Positions 9,123-18,000 of a DNA stretch of 64,000 nucleotides are shown in pieces. The notes under the pieces are model-generated. The model searched no databases and was not told the origin of the DNA. It saw only the letters and a program-made list of their open reading frames with translations. Location: positions 3,307-67,306 of the forward strand of contig JAOANE010000021.1 of the NCBI GenBank assembly GCA_025194985.1. Direction: 5' to 3'. Within the stretch, counting starts at the first letter, position 1. Every line of letters starts with the position of its first letter. A program made the position numbers and the translations under genes. This stretch comes from Regnicoccus frigidus (lineage in GTDB: Bacteria; Cyanobacteriota; Cyanobacteriia; PCC-6307; Cyanobiaceae).

Positions 9123-9322
9123 GCCAGCAAGTTAGGGATCAGCCACTGTAAAGCTCGATCAGGATTGTTCAGATCTTCCGGCATTCGTCATGATCAACCA
9201 GAGCATCATTGGCTGGTTTCCATTCAGCAAAAACTGGAGCCAAAGCTGGAGCAAAAGATAAACAACAAGATGAATTCATCTCGATGATGATCATCGCAGC
9301 TGAAATCCAGCCCACAGCCAGC
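9123..9322. promoter_or_regulatory. hemB upstream region with two adjacent dyads
   Basis: This gap between hemB (start 9122) and the DnaJ-family gene (stop 9323), both on the minus strand, has no coding signal. It is AT-richer than its surroundings. It holds a perfect 14-base palindrome AGATGAATTCATCT at 9268-9281, followed at once by an imperfect dyad CGATGA-TGA-TCATCG at 9282-9296. A short direct repeat AGCTGGAGCAAA / AACTGGAGCCAA lies beside them at about 9231-9256. These could be an operator, a processing hairpin or a weak terminator for the DnaJ gene; no T-tract follows. Confidence 0.4.
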
Positions 9323-10318
9323 TCAGAGCTTGGCGGCCTTCATCCACTCAGCCCGTGGGTCAAGGCTGCGGGCTTGGCGCAGTTGGTCGAGCAGGTCGCG
9401 CTCGGCCTCGCTGAACCGTTCCGGCAGCTTCAGACTGAGGCTGAGCAGGAGATCGCCGCGGCCGTCTTTGAGGGGCCAGCCTTTGCCCTTGAGGCGCAAG
9501 CTGCGGCCGAGGGCCACCCCCGCTGGCACCTGGACGGTGGCCTCGCCATCAGGGGTGGCGACGCGCACCTCGCCGCCGAGGGCGAGCTCATCAAGGCTCA
9601 GCGGCAGCTCGGCGCGCAACTGGTCGCCATCGAGCTTCCAGATCGGATGGTCTTCCAGCCGCAGATTGAGGTAGAGATCACCACGGCGGCCGGTGCCGGG
9701 CTGGAGGTTGCCCTTGGCCTTGAGCCGCAGGCGGCTGCCGTTTTTCACCCCCGCAGGTACCCGCACCTGCACCCGCTCCTCATTCACCGCCAGAGCACGC
9801 TCACAGCCGTTGAAGGCCTCGGCGAAGCTGAGGTTGATCGTGGCTTCGGCATCCAGGTTGGCCGCGGATGTGCGTCCCGCGGGCCCACCGAAGCCAGAGG
9901 GGATCCCTCCTCCGGGAAAGCCGCCGGAGAAGCCGAAGCCGCCGGGCGCACCTGAGAAGCCGGCACTGCCCGCTTGACCACCGAAGCGGCCGAGCAGGTC
10001 GTTGATGAAATCGTCGAAGTTGCCGTAACGCCCGAAATCGACATCGAAGCCGGGGGCGCCGCCGCCGCCAGAACCGCCACCCATCTGGCTCCAGTACTGG
10101 CCGAACTGCTCGTATTTGCGTCGCTTCTCCGGATCTGAGAGCACTTCGTAGGCCTCGCTGATCTCTTTGAACTTGGCTTCAGCGCCGGCGTCATCGGGAT
10201 TCACATCCGGATGAAACTGACGGGCCAGCTTGCGAAACGAACGCTTGATCGCCTCGGCGTCGGCACCCCGCTCCACACCGAGAACCTTGAAGTAGTCGCG
10301 GAAGCCATTGGCGCTCAT
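9323..10318 (-). CDS. DnaJ-family co-chaperone without zinc finger (CbpA-like)
   Basis: A 331-residue Hsp40. The J domain (about 5-75) has the HPD motif at 36-38 (QFHPDVN), needed to stimulate DnaK. A Gly/Phe-rich linker (about 85-155) is followed directly by the C-terminal substrate-binding domains (RVPAGVKNGSRLRLKAKG, VQVPAGVALGRSLRLKGKG). There are no CXXCXGXG zinc repeats, so this is a type II (CbpA/DnaJ2-like) member. It is soluble and expected to work with DnaK in folding. It stands alone with no dnaK or grpE nearby. Confidence 0.93.
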   Translation of the reverse strand: MSANGFRDYFKVLGVERGADAEAIKRSFRKLARQFHPDVNPDDAGAEAKFKEISEAYEVLSDPEKRRKYEQFGQYWSQMGGGSGGGGAPGFDVDFGRYGNFDDFINDLLGRFGGQAGSAGFSGAPGGFGFSGGFPGGGIPSGFGGPAGRTSAANLDAEATINLSFAEAFNGCERALAVNEERVQVRVPAGVKNGSRLRLKAKGNLQPGTGRRGDLYLNLRLEDHPIWKLDGDQLRAELPLSLDELALGGEVRVATPDGEATVQVPAGVALGRSLRLKGKGWPLKDGRGDLLLSLSLKLPERFSEAERDLLDQLRQARSLDPRAEWMKAAKL

Positions 10319-10455
10319 CGAGGCAGGCCCATCGAAACTCCAGGTGCAGGTCGCAGATGTCCAGTTTCCCAGTCTGCGCGGCTGTTTGGGGGGACGCCGC
10401 AGGGCGGAAGCCCGTACGGCTGCCTAACCTCGAACGTTCCTAGCCCTTCAGCTCG

Positions 10456-10923
10456 ATGGCCAGCGCCCCATGCCGCAGTCCCCGATTGGCACGGGTGGCG
10501 GCCCTCGGACTGCTCGCCACAGGGCTGGCTTGGCTGGGCGGTTCCGGTTCAGTCGGCCAGGGCGGCGCCGCGATCGCGGCCCAAACAGCTGCGCCGGGAG
10601 CGGCCTCCGGCCTGGGCAAGGCACTGACCCCATCAACGGCCGAACAGCTCGCCCTGGTGGATCACCTGGTGGAGCGTGGGGCGGTGTTCTACGGAGCCTG
10701 GTGGTGCCCCCACTGTTTTTTTCAGAAGAATCTGTTCGGCACCGAAGCCGGCGAACGCCTGCCCTATGTGGAATGCGCCCGGGACGAGGCCGGTCGTAAG
10801 CGCTGCCTGGCCGCCGCGGTGAAGGCCTACCCCACCTGGGTGCTGGATGGCGAAACGAAGGAAGGGGTGCTGACGATCGAGGAACTCAAGGTCTGGAGTG
10901 GCTTCAACGGCGTTACGCCTTGA
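10456..10923 (+). CDS. Membrane-anchored thioredoxin-like protein (VKOR-partner type)
   Basis: 155 residues: an N-terminal hydrophobic signal or anchor (about 11-32), an Ala/Gly-rich linker, and a thioredoxin fold with active site CPHC (84-87) in FYGAWWCPHCFFQK. A second Cys pair (Cys107, Cys117) and the cis-proline segment YPTW follow. This matches the thioredoxin domain fused to vitamin K epoxide reductase (VKOR) in many cyanobacteria and in plant LTO1. It probably assists disulfide formation in the lumen or periplasm. Here it is a separate protein and no VKOR gene is in the window. The last 11 bases overlap convergent COQ4. Confidence 0.82.
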   Translation: MASAPCRSPRLARVAALGLLATGLAWLGGSGSVGQGGAAIAAQTAAPGAASGLGKALTPSTAEQLALVDHLVERGAVFYGAWWCPHCFFQKNLFGTEAGERLPYVECARDEAGRKRCLAAAVKAYPTWVLDGETKEGVLTIEELKVWSGFNGVTP

Positions 10924-11566
10924 CTGGCAGCTCCAGCTCCTGACGCCAGGAACTCAATGGCCGCTCCCAGCCCTCTTCGAGCTTGTAAGCGATCAGGCAG
11001 GGCGCTCCGAGGCCGAGTTCAAAACCCCGGGCCAGGGCCCGCAGCAGGGGTTCAAGTGGTTCGTCGTTCTGCAGGCTGCTGAGCAGGCCACCAAAGATCA
11101 GCAGCACCGCCAAGGGGGAGCGCACCTGGGCCAGGTTGAAGGCCTGCAGCCCCAGTTCACCGGGGCCATCGGTGCCAAAGCCGGTGAGCACATGGACGAT
11201 GTCGTGGGTTTCGCGCAGGCGATGGGTGATGTACTGGGCCGGTGAGGTGATTGGGCTGGGGTCGATCAGGCTTTCGGGCGTCAGTCCCTGCCTCTGCAAC
11301 TGGTCGGCATAGCGGCGGCCGAGGCTGCCCTCGGGCAGGGCCGCCAGCCGGGCCAGATCGATCGGGTCCGGTCGCCAGTTCGTTTCCACCAGGGCCGCCA
11401 TGCGGGGTTTGGCCAGCAGGTGACGCTGCATCTGGGTGGACAGGGGGCTGCCATGCAGGCTGCGGAGCACTCCAAAGACACTGTTGAGCTCGCCAGGGTT
11501 TTTGAGAAAAGCGGCGAGGCTGGCCACCATGCGCAGCGACTGCAACCGTTGTTTGATGTTGAACAA
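10913..11566 (-). CDS. COQ4 family protein
   Basis: 217 residues with the COQ4 metal-binding signature HDxxH-x11-E complete: His121, Asp122, His125 and Glu137 in RETHDIVHVLTGFGTDGPGE. In eukaryotes COQ4 is needed for coenzyme Q synthesis and is linked to oxidative decarboxylation at C1 of the ring. Cyanobacteria make plastoquinone rather than ubiquinone, so a role in plastoquinone ring modification is an inference. There is no signal peptide; helical C-terminal segments such as AVLLIFGGLLSSL could associate with membranes. It overlaps the convergent thioredoxin gene by 11 bases. Confidence 0.85.
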   Translation of the reverse strand: MFNIKQRLQSLRMVASLAAFLKNPGELNSVFGVLRSLHGSPLSTQMQRHLLAKPRMAALVETNWRPDPIDLARLAALPEGSLGRRYADQLQRQGLTPESLIDPSPITSPAQYITHRLRETHDIVHVLTGFGTDGPGELGLQAFNLAQVRSPLAVLLIFGGLLSSLQNDEPLEPLLRALARGFELGLGAPCLIAYKLEEGWERPLSSWRQELELPVKA

Positions 11567-11672
11567 CTTGGGGGATCTCAGGGGTTGCAGCGATCCTCAA
11601 TGACCCACCGACGTTCTGACCAGGGCTGAAACCAAGCGCCACCAGGCAACATGAAGCCCCCTGCCCAAGCTG

Positions 11673-11921
11673 ATGGCTCGCCGCCGCCGCCCCTTCCTTC
11701 GCCTGTCCCTCGGCCGTCAACGGGCCCTTCCCGAGCGCACAAGCTCCAGGCTGAGCACCCGCAAACTGACCGGCCAAAATCTGGGCAACCGCAATTTGGG
11801 CAACCGCAATCCGTGGCCTGTGCTGGCGGTGCTGCTTCTGGGTCTGGGCTTGGGGGTGTATTTGTTCTATGGGCAGAAGGGAACCCAGGGGGACCAGCGG
11901 CGGGAGTTGCGGAAGTTTTGA
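11673..11921 (+). CDS. Small single-pass membrane protein, unknown function
   Basis: 82 residues: a strongly basic N-terminus (MARRRRPFLRLSLGRQR), a short LGNRNLGNRN repeat, then one transmembrane helix (about 48-66, PVLAVLLLGLGLGVYLFYG) and a short charged tail. The arrangement predicts a cytoplasmic basic N-terminus anchored by the helix. I do not recognise the family. It lies divergently from COQ4. Codon use resembles its neighbours, which supports a real gene, but the evidence is modest. Confidence 0.5.
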   Translation: MARRRRPFLRLSLGRQRALPERTSSRLSTRKLTGQNLGNRNLGNRNPWPVLAVLLLGLGLGVYLFYGQKGTQGDQRRELRKF

Positions 11922-12099
11922 GGGATTGCCTGAGGTGGTGCACTTAGTAGTCGGTATCGATGGATCTCACTTCGATGGCCAGGTGGTGCGGGCAGATCAC
12001 AGCCAGTCCACCGGTATTCCCTCCAAACGGCCTAATCCAACGGAACAGCAAAGCTTCTAACCAACAGCCTTAGGTTGAGGCCCCACCGCCCCTTCCCAT

Positions 12100-12513
12100 T
12101 TGACCGTTCTGCGCACCCTGTTCACAGCCACCGCCGCGTTGGTTCTCGCCGCCACCGCAGCCTTTGCCGCCCCGGCCGCCTCCCTGCTTAAAAACCTAAA
12201 GCTGCCGGTCCCAAGCGCCCTGCCCAGCCTGTTCGCTGCCAATGCGGTCGGGCAGGTGAGCCTCAACGGCCAGCTGGGCGGCACGCCCGATGACCTGCTC
12301 GCCAAGCTGCGCACTTCGTTGAGCAGCCAGGGCTACAAAGAGCGCACGATCAACACCGTTTCGGGTGCGTGGGGCTTGAATCTGGTCTTCGATCCACCGG
12401 CTGGCACCAGCGTGGATGGCACCCCGAGCGGCAAAACAGCCGTGCTGGTGCTGCAGGCCACGGCAGTGGGTCCAGGCAGGCTCAACCTCAACGTGCGCTA
12501 CGAAGCGCTTTGA
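12100..12513 (+). CDS. Secreted protein of unknown function
   Basis: 137 residues with a clear signal peptide (TLFTATAALVLAATAAFA, cleavage likely after AFA-AP at about residue 23), so it is exported. The mature part has FAANAVGQVSLNGQLGG and a beta-rich C-terminal half ending LNLNVRYEAL. It contains no cysteine pair or catalytic motif that I recognise. The start is TTG (12100-12102). It converges on the ssrA terminator. The 178 bases before it show no coding signal. Confidence 0.65.
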   Translation: MTVLRTLFTATAALVLAATAAFAAPAASLLKNLKLPVPSALPSLFAANAVGQVSLNGQLGGTPDDLLAKLRTSLSSQGYKERTINTVSGAWGLNLVFDPPAGTSVDGTPSGKTAVLVLQATAVGPGRLNLNVRYEAL

Positions 12514-12549
12514 GGGATGCGTTGGCTTGAGGAGGCCCCAGTCCCAACC

Positions 12550-12575
12550 AATAAAATGGGGGCCTTCCAGCCCCC
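12550..12575 (-). terminator. Rho-independent terminator of ssrA
   Basis: Read on the minus strand: a 6-bp GC stem (GGGGGC / GCCCCC) with a 6-base loop, followed by ATTTTATT. It lies just downstream of the tmRNA coding piece and so ends the ssrA precursor. Confidence 0.85.
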
Positions 12576-12850
12576 GTGAGTCATTTGGGTGATAAGGCTG
12601 ACTTACCCCATCTCCCTAAGGAGTCAGGCGGCCACAGGGGCGGGCTGACGGGAGAAAGCAACGATGTTGTTCGCTGTTACGGATTTGCTCTTACCGAGCA
12701 GGCTTCAGTCACCCTCCTATTACCCCGTCGAAACCATTGCAGCCCCCTGAAAGATCCGCCCGAAGGTGGAAAGTGGAGCTGAGCGGAATCGAACCGCTGT
12801 CCGAAGCACCGGTGTGAGTCACCTAGTCCGCCCGAGGACGGACCCCTTCA
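12576..12850 (-). ncRNA. ssrA: Two-piece (circularly permuted) tmRNA
   Basis: tmRNA rescues stalled ribosomes and adds a degradation tag. The order is permuted: the acceptor piece comes first (about 12850-12774) with the T-arm GGTTCGATTCC and 3' end CAGCTCCA. A short intervening hairpin with a UUCG loop (about 12770-12755) follows. The coding piece then begins GGGGCTGCAATGGTTTCGACGG at about 12746. The 7-bp acceptor stem pairs GGGGCTG with CAGCTCC. CCA is not encoded. The tag frame (12674-12624) reads ANNIVAFSRQPAPVAA then TGA, with the hydrophobic PVAA end expected of a protease tag. This gene form is known in alpha-cyanobacteria. Exact mature ends are estimates. Confidence 0.95.
12624..12674 (-). 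other. ssrA: tmRNA proteolysis-tag reading frame
   Basis: The resume codon GCG at 12672-12674 starts the 16-residue tag ANNIVAFSRQPAPVAA, ending at TGA (12624-12626). It closely resembles tags described from marine Synechococcus and Cyanobium (ANNIV-FSRQ-APVAA pattern). Confidence 0.93.
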
Positions 12851-12934
12851 TTGTGGCAGCTGGCGCGGCAGGGTGTTGCCAACCTCCAAGGTGGGCAACA
12901 ACGAACAGCGGCTGAGCGTCGCCCCCGAGCCTCC

Positions 12935-14086
12935 ATGCACGCCCCGCTTGCCTGCATCGCCGCCCTTCCTCCCGGTCTTGAGCAGCTGGCAGCAGCCGAA
13001 CTGGCCGGCCTGGGCGCTGAGGAGGTGCGGCCGTTGCGCCGCGCCGTCGCCTTCCGCTGCGACAGCGCCGGGCTCTACCGCATCCACCTGCAGGCCCGAT
13101 TGCCATTCCGGCTGCTGAGGGAGCTGGCCCGCTTCCCCTGCCATGGCCCCGAGCAGCTCTATGCCGGCGTGCAGCGTGCCGTCGACTGGGACCAGTGGCT
13201 ACCGCCGCAACGCAGCTTTCGGGTGGAGGTGAGTGGCACCGCCCCGGGGCTCAGCCACAGCCACTTCACGGCGCTGCAGGTCAAAAATGCGCTGGTCGAC
13301 CTGCAACGGGAGCGCTGGGGTGAGCGTTCCTCAATCGACCTGGCCCATCCCGATCTCTGCCTGCACCTGCACCTCAGCGCAGCCGGCGAGGCGGTGCTCA
13401 GCCTCGATGGCTCGGCCGGCAGCCTGCATCGCCGCGGCTGGCGGGCCGCCGTTGGCCTGGCGCCGCTGAAGGAAAACCTGGCCGCCGGCCTGATCGGCTT
13501 CACCGGCTGGGATGGCCGCGTGCCCCTGGCCGATCCGCTCTGCGGCTCCGGCACCTTGTTGATCGAGGCCGCCTGCGCGGCCCTGGGGCGTGCCCCGGGC
13601 CTGGGCCGCGTACTGGCCCTGCGGCACTGGCTGGATTTCGATGGGGCCAGCTGGCGGCAGGAAACGGCGGCGGCCCAGGCTCTTGCCGCAGGCAGCCTCC
13701 CCGGCGGAGAGCCCTTGGCGCCGGTGCTGGGGATGGAGCGCGATCCTGCCGTGCTGGAGCAGGCCCGCAGCAACGCCGAAGCGGCCGGGGTGGCCCCCTG
13801 GCTGGATCTGCAACCGGGCGACTGCCTCAATTTCAGGCCGCCAGCCCAACCGGGGTTGATCGTCTGCAATCCCCCCTACGGCGAGCGGCTCGGTGCCGGT
13901 GAGGATCTCGAAGCCCTCTATGCCGGCCTCGGTGCCATGGCTAAAGAACGCTGCTCGGGCTGGACCCTGTGGCTGCTGAGCGGCAACCCCGAACTCACCG
14001 GCGCCCTGCGGATGAAGGCGAGCCGCCGGATTCCGGTGAGCAACGGTGGCATCGATTGCCGCTGGTTGAAGTACGACATCCGCTGA
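12935..14086 (+). CDS. THUMP-domain rRNA methyltransferase (RlmL N-terminal-type, COG0116)
   Basis: 383 residues. The N-terminal ferredoxin-like and THUMP RNA-binding region (about 1-165) begins ACIAALPPGLEQLAAAEL. A Rossmann methyltransferase follows, with SAM motif I region DPLCGSGTLLIEAACAA (about 200-216) and the catalytic NPPYGERLG (about 312), typical of N2-guanine methyltransferases. The likely target is a guanine in 23S rRNA. The frame is open upstream to 12851, but MHAPLACIAALPP at 12935 is the natural start, and the upstream part would run into ssrA. It is divergent from ssrA. Confidence 0.9.
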   Translation: MHAPLACIAALPPGLEQLAAAELAGLGAEEVRPLRRAVAFRCDSAGLYRIHLQARLPFRLLRELARFPCHGPEQLYAGVQRAVDWDQWLPPQRSFRVEVSGTAPGLSHSHFTALQVKNALVDLQRERWGERSSIDLAHPDLCLHLHLSAAGEAVLSLDGSAGSLHRRGWRAAVGLAPLKENLAAGLIGFTGWDGRVPLADPLCGSGTLLIEAACAALGRAPGLGRVLALRHWLDFDGASWRQETAAAQALAAGSLPGGEPLAPVLGMERDPAVLEQARSNAEAAGVAPWLDLQPGDCLNFRPPAQPGLIVCNPPYGERLGAGEDLEALYAGLGAMAKERCSGWTLWLLSGNPELTGALRMKASRRIPVSNGGIDCRWLKYDIR

Positions 14087-14121
14087 GCGCCTGCAGCTGG
14101 CACCCTTGAGCTGATCAGGCT

Positions 14122-14535
14122 TCAGCGCCCGAAGATCGCCCTGGTGGTGCGGCTGAGGCCCGCGGTGGTCTGGGGCAGGTAAGGGCCTTTGAGCAGTTGG
14201 CCGCCGATGCGCAGCATCAGCCCGGCGATCACGAGATCACCGGCCACCACGGCCAGCACCGCCTGGATCCAGGCCCAGCCCACTCCCTGGTGCAACCAGA
14301 GCACCAAAGCCAGCTGACCCAGCACCGTGGCGAGCACTAGAAACGTGAGGCCACCGCCGAGCAGGATGCCGCCACTGATCAGGCGTCGCTTTTCGCTGTC
14401 GGCTTCCTGCAGGGCGATGCGCACGTGCAGATCCATCACCGAGGTCACCAGGGCGGTGACCCGGCCTGCCGCAACCCGGCCGGCACTTCCCGACGGAGCT
14501 GAAGACCCGCCCCGGTTCTGGCGCTCCGGCGTCAT
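14122..14535 (-). CDS. Phage-holin-X-like membrane protein (PF07332 type)
   Basis: 137 residues: a polar N-terminus, an amphipathic helix containing DLHVRIALQEADSEKRR, then two transmembrane helices (about 55-80 and 88-112) with a polar tail. This is the pattern of the holin-X superfamily, chromosomal membrane proteins of unknown role that are not real phage holins. The start ATG overlaps the stop of the DUF883-like gene by four bases (ATGA), so the two are co-translated. Confidence 0.75.
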   Translation of the reverse strand: MTPERQNRGGSSAPSGSAGRVAAGRVTALVTSVMDLHVRIALQEADSEKRRLISGGILLGGGLTFLVLATVLGQLALVLWLHQGVGWAWIQAVLAVVAGDLVIAGLMLRIGGQLLKGPYLPQTTAGLSRTTRAIFGR

Positions 14536-14948
14536 GCCGAGCGCCGCCCGGAGGTGAGCAGCATGCCGATGATCATGCCGACGCCGGCAGCGACGCCAAC
14601 GGCCAGCAGGGGACGCTCACGCACCGGCTTCTCGATGCGGGGCCGCAGGCTGGTATTGAGATCGTCGAGGAGCTGCTCGAGCTGATCCTCCAGGGGACCG
14701 ATCCGATCGGCCAGCTGGCGGGTCTGGGCCGTGGCCACCTCCAGGAACTCGTTGAGCTGATGCTGCACACCGCTGGCGGTGCGGCCGGTCTGATCGGAAA
14801 TCAACGAGACAACGTCGTCGAAGCTGCCGCGGGTGGCCTCGAGGGTTTCGCGTGCCACCTGGGGCCACTCGCGCTGGATCGTGGGAATCAGGGTTTCGAA
14901 CCGCTCCCGAAAGCTGTCGTGGTTGATGGCTGTCGTTTCCGGTTCCAT
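14532..14948 (-). CDS. DUF883/YqjD-ElaB-like membrane-anchored protein
   Basis: 138 residues: a long helical, probably coiled-coil region (about 10-105) followed by a C-terminal transmembrane helix, RPLLAVGVAAGVGMIIGMLL, the hallmark of DUF883/ElaB proteins. ElaB and YqjD in E. coli are inner-membrane proteins that bind ribosomes in stationary phase; the role here is unknown. It is first in a two-gene operon with the holin-X-like gene and divergent from smc across a 97-base gap. Confidence 0.75.
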   Translation of the reverse strand: MEPETTAINHDSFRERFETLIPTIQREWPQVARETLEATRGSFDDVVSLISDQTGRTASGVQHQLNEFLEVATAQTRQLADRIGPLEDQLEQLLDDLNTSLRPRIEKPVRERPLLAVGVAAGVGMIIGMLLTSGRRSA

Positions 14949-15045
14949 GGCGTGGTTGATGAACTTCTCTCTGTTTCCAGGTTAGGGAGGGGGTTGAGCA
15001 ATTGCACAGTTCGGCTAAATTGAGCCTGCTCGGCGCACGAGCCTG

Positions 15046-18000
15046 TTGGTTCACATCAATCAGGTCGAGCTCACCCACTTCAAGTCGTTCGGTGGGTCGC
15101 TGGCGATCCAGCTGGAGCCGTCCTTCACTGTGGTGACCGGGCCGAATGGGTCAGGGAAAAGCAACATTCTCGATGCCGTTCTGTTCTGCCTTGGCCTGGC
15201 CAACAGCCGTGGCATGCGGGCCGAGAGGCTGCCGGACCTGATCAACAGCGCCATGGTGCGGCAGGGCAAGGCGTCCGAAACGCAGGTCACCGTGCGCTTC
15301 GATCTCGCCGACTGGCATCCCGACCCGGCCGAAGAAGGTCTTGATGTTCCAGCCGAAGGGCCCTGGATCCAGGCCGGCCAGCAGGAATGGAGTGTCACCA
15401 GGCGCCTTCGGCTCGCCCCAGGTGGCACCTACAGCAGCAGCTACAGCGCCGACGGAGTGGCTTGCAACCTGCAGCAGGTGCAGGGCCAGCTGCGCCGCCT
15501 GCGCGTGGATCCCGAGGGCAGCAACGTGGTGATGCAGGGGGATGTGACCCGCATCGTCTCGATGGGGTCCCGTGATCGTCGCGGCCTGATCGACGAACTC
15601 GCCGGTGTCGCCCTGTTCGATTCCCGCATCGAGCAGACCCGCTCCAAGCTCGATGAAGTTCAAGATCGCCAGGAGCGCTGCCACATCGTTGAGCAGGAAC
15701 TGCTCGCCAGCCGCCAGAAACTGGAGCGCGACTGCGCCAAGGCACGCACCTACCAGGAGCTGCGTCAGCGCCACCAGGACGGGCGCCTCCAGCTCCAGGT
15801 GCTCGGCTACGAGCAGGCCGGCCAGCAGCTTGCCGCCCTGACCAGCCGCCAACAAGCCCTCGGACTTCAGCAAGAGGTGGATTGCTCGGCCGTCGCCGCG
15901 GCCCAGCTGGCCTTGGAGCTGGCGGCCAAAGCCGTCGAAGCGCTGCAGGCCGAAGTGAAGGCCCTGGGGGAAGACAGCCTGCTGGCAGTCCAGGCGGAAC
16001 TGGCCGGGCTCGAGGCCAGCGGCCGCGAGTTAACGCGCCAGGCCGAGCGCCATCAGCACGACGGCGAGCAACTGCAGCTGCAGCGCCGGGCCCTTGTTGT
16101 CCAACAGGGCGAGCTGCGCCGGGGCCAGCAGCAGAACGACGCCAGCGATGACGGAGCCAAGCTGGAGCAAGCCGAGCAGGCCTGCTCCAGCGCCGAAGCG
16201 GCCGTGGAGCTCTCCCGCCGCCGCCTCGGCGAGATGGCCGACCGCTCCGGCAGCTGGCTCGAAGCGGAACAACAGCGCGGCCAGCAGCGTCAGGCCCTGC
16301 AGGCCCGCATCGGCCCGCTGCTCGCTGAGCAGCAGCAACTCGACGAACGCCTGCGCCAGCAGCAGCAAAGACTCCAGGAACTGGGCGCCGAACTGGGCGC
16401 AGGGGGCACAAGCGATCAGCAGGACCAACAACAGCTGCTGGCGTTGGAGTCGGAGGCGGCAGGCCTCAAGCAGGAGCTTGAGCAGGAGCAGCGGCAAGCC
16501 CAGGACCTCGCCGAAGCCCTGGCCCTGCAGCAACGCACCCGCACCCGGTTGGAGCAGGAACAGGTGGGCCTGGAGCGGGAGATCGCCCGGATCGAAAGCC
16601 GCCGCGAAACCCTGCAGGAAAGCCGCGGCACCGGCGCCTTGCGGGTGCTGCTGGAGTCGGGCCTGGGTGGCCTGCACGGACCGGTGGCCCAGCTGGGGGA
16701 AGTGGAGGAGCGGCTGCGGCTGGCCCTTGAGGTGGCCGCCGGCGGCCGGCTCGGCCAGGTGGTGGTCGATGACGACCGGATCGCCGCCCAGGCGATTGAA
16801 CTGCTCAAGGCCCGCCGGGCCGGCCGGCTCACCTTCCTGCCGCTCAACAAGATCCGCGGCAGCGGCAGCTCCAGCGGCGGCAAAAGCGGCACGGCTGGAG
16901 CGGCCCTGGAGCGGGGCCGGGGCGGCACAGCCGCTGGTGGGAGTGGCGGACTGGTGGGCCGCGCGCTGGAGCTGATCCGCTTTGAGCCCATCTACGCCGA
17001 CGTGTTCCGCTACGTCTTCGCGGACACCCTGGTCTTTGAAGACCTGGCCAGCGCCCGACGCGAACTGGGCCGCTGCCGCGCCGTCACCCTCGATGGCGAA
17101 CTGCTGGAGCGCAGCGGCGCGATGACCGGCGGCAGCCTGCAGCAGCGCAGCGGCCAGCTCAGCTTCGGGCGCAGCTCCGACCACGACGAGGCCGAACCGC
17201 TGCGGCGACGGCTGCTCGAACTTGGCGAGAGCCTGGTGGCCTGCCGGCGGCGTGAGAACGAGCTGGGGCGGCAACTCGAGCAGCTGCGGCCCGTTTTGCA
17301 GGAGCACCAGCAGCGCCAGGCCGCCCTCAGCGCCGAACTGGGGGCGGCCCAGCGGGCCCTTGGCCCCCAGCTGCAGCGCCAGCTCCAGCTCCAGGAACGG
17401 CTCAACCAGACCCAAACGGCCCTGGGGGCCGACCAGACACGCCGGCAGGCCACCGCCGAGCTGCTGACCCCCTTGAACAGCGAGCTCGCAGCGCTCGAGG
17501 CCGAGGCGGCCGGGGCCCAGGCGTCGGCAGACAGCGACCGCTGGAAGGGACTGCAGCACGACCTTGAAGCAGCCGACCGGCTGCTCAGCGAAACCCGCCT
17601 GCAGCGCGACACCTTGCTGGCAGGCCGGCGCGAGCGCTCCCTGGCCAGGGAGCGGTTGGCCCAACAACTGGAGGCCCTCGCCAGCGAGGAGCAGCGGCTG
17701 CTGCAGGCCGTGGCGGCGCTGGGCGAAGCGCACGGCCAGTGGCGCCAGCAACACCAACAGGAACAGGAGCGACGCCGCGCCCTGGAGGCCCAGCAGCAGG
17801 AGCTGCAGGAACGCTTCGGCGAACGGCGCCGCGCCCGCGATGCGGCCGAGGCCCAGCTCGCCGCCCAGCGCCTGGCCCTGCAGCAGCAGCAATGGGATCT
17901 GGAGCGGCTGGGGGAGGAGCTGCTCGCCCTGGCCGAACAAGACCGAGGCCTGCGGCTCCGGCTCGAAGCCCTGGGCCGGGAGCTGCCCGATCCGTTGCCG

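Noticed and set aside
12576..12782. A plus-strand open frame across the tmRNA
   Set aside because: The region is fully explained by the permuted tmRNA on the opposite strand.
14122..14535. Holin-like gene as evidence of a prophage
   Set aside because: Holin-X-type proteins are ordinary chromosomal genes and no phage genes are nearby.
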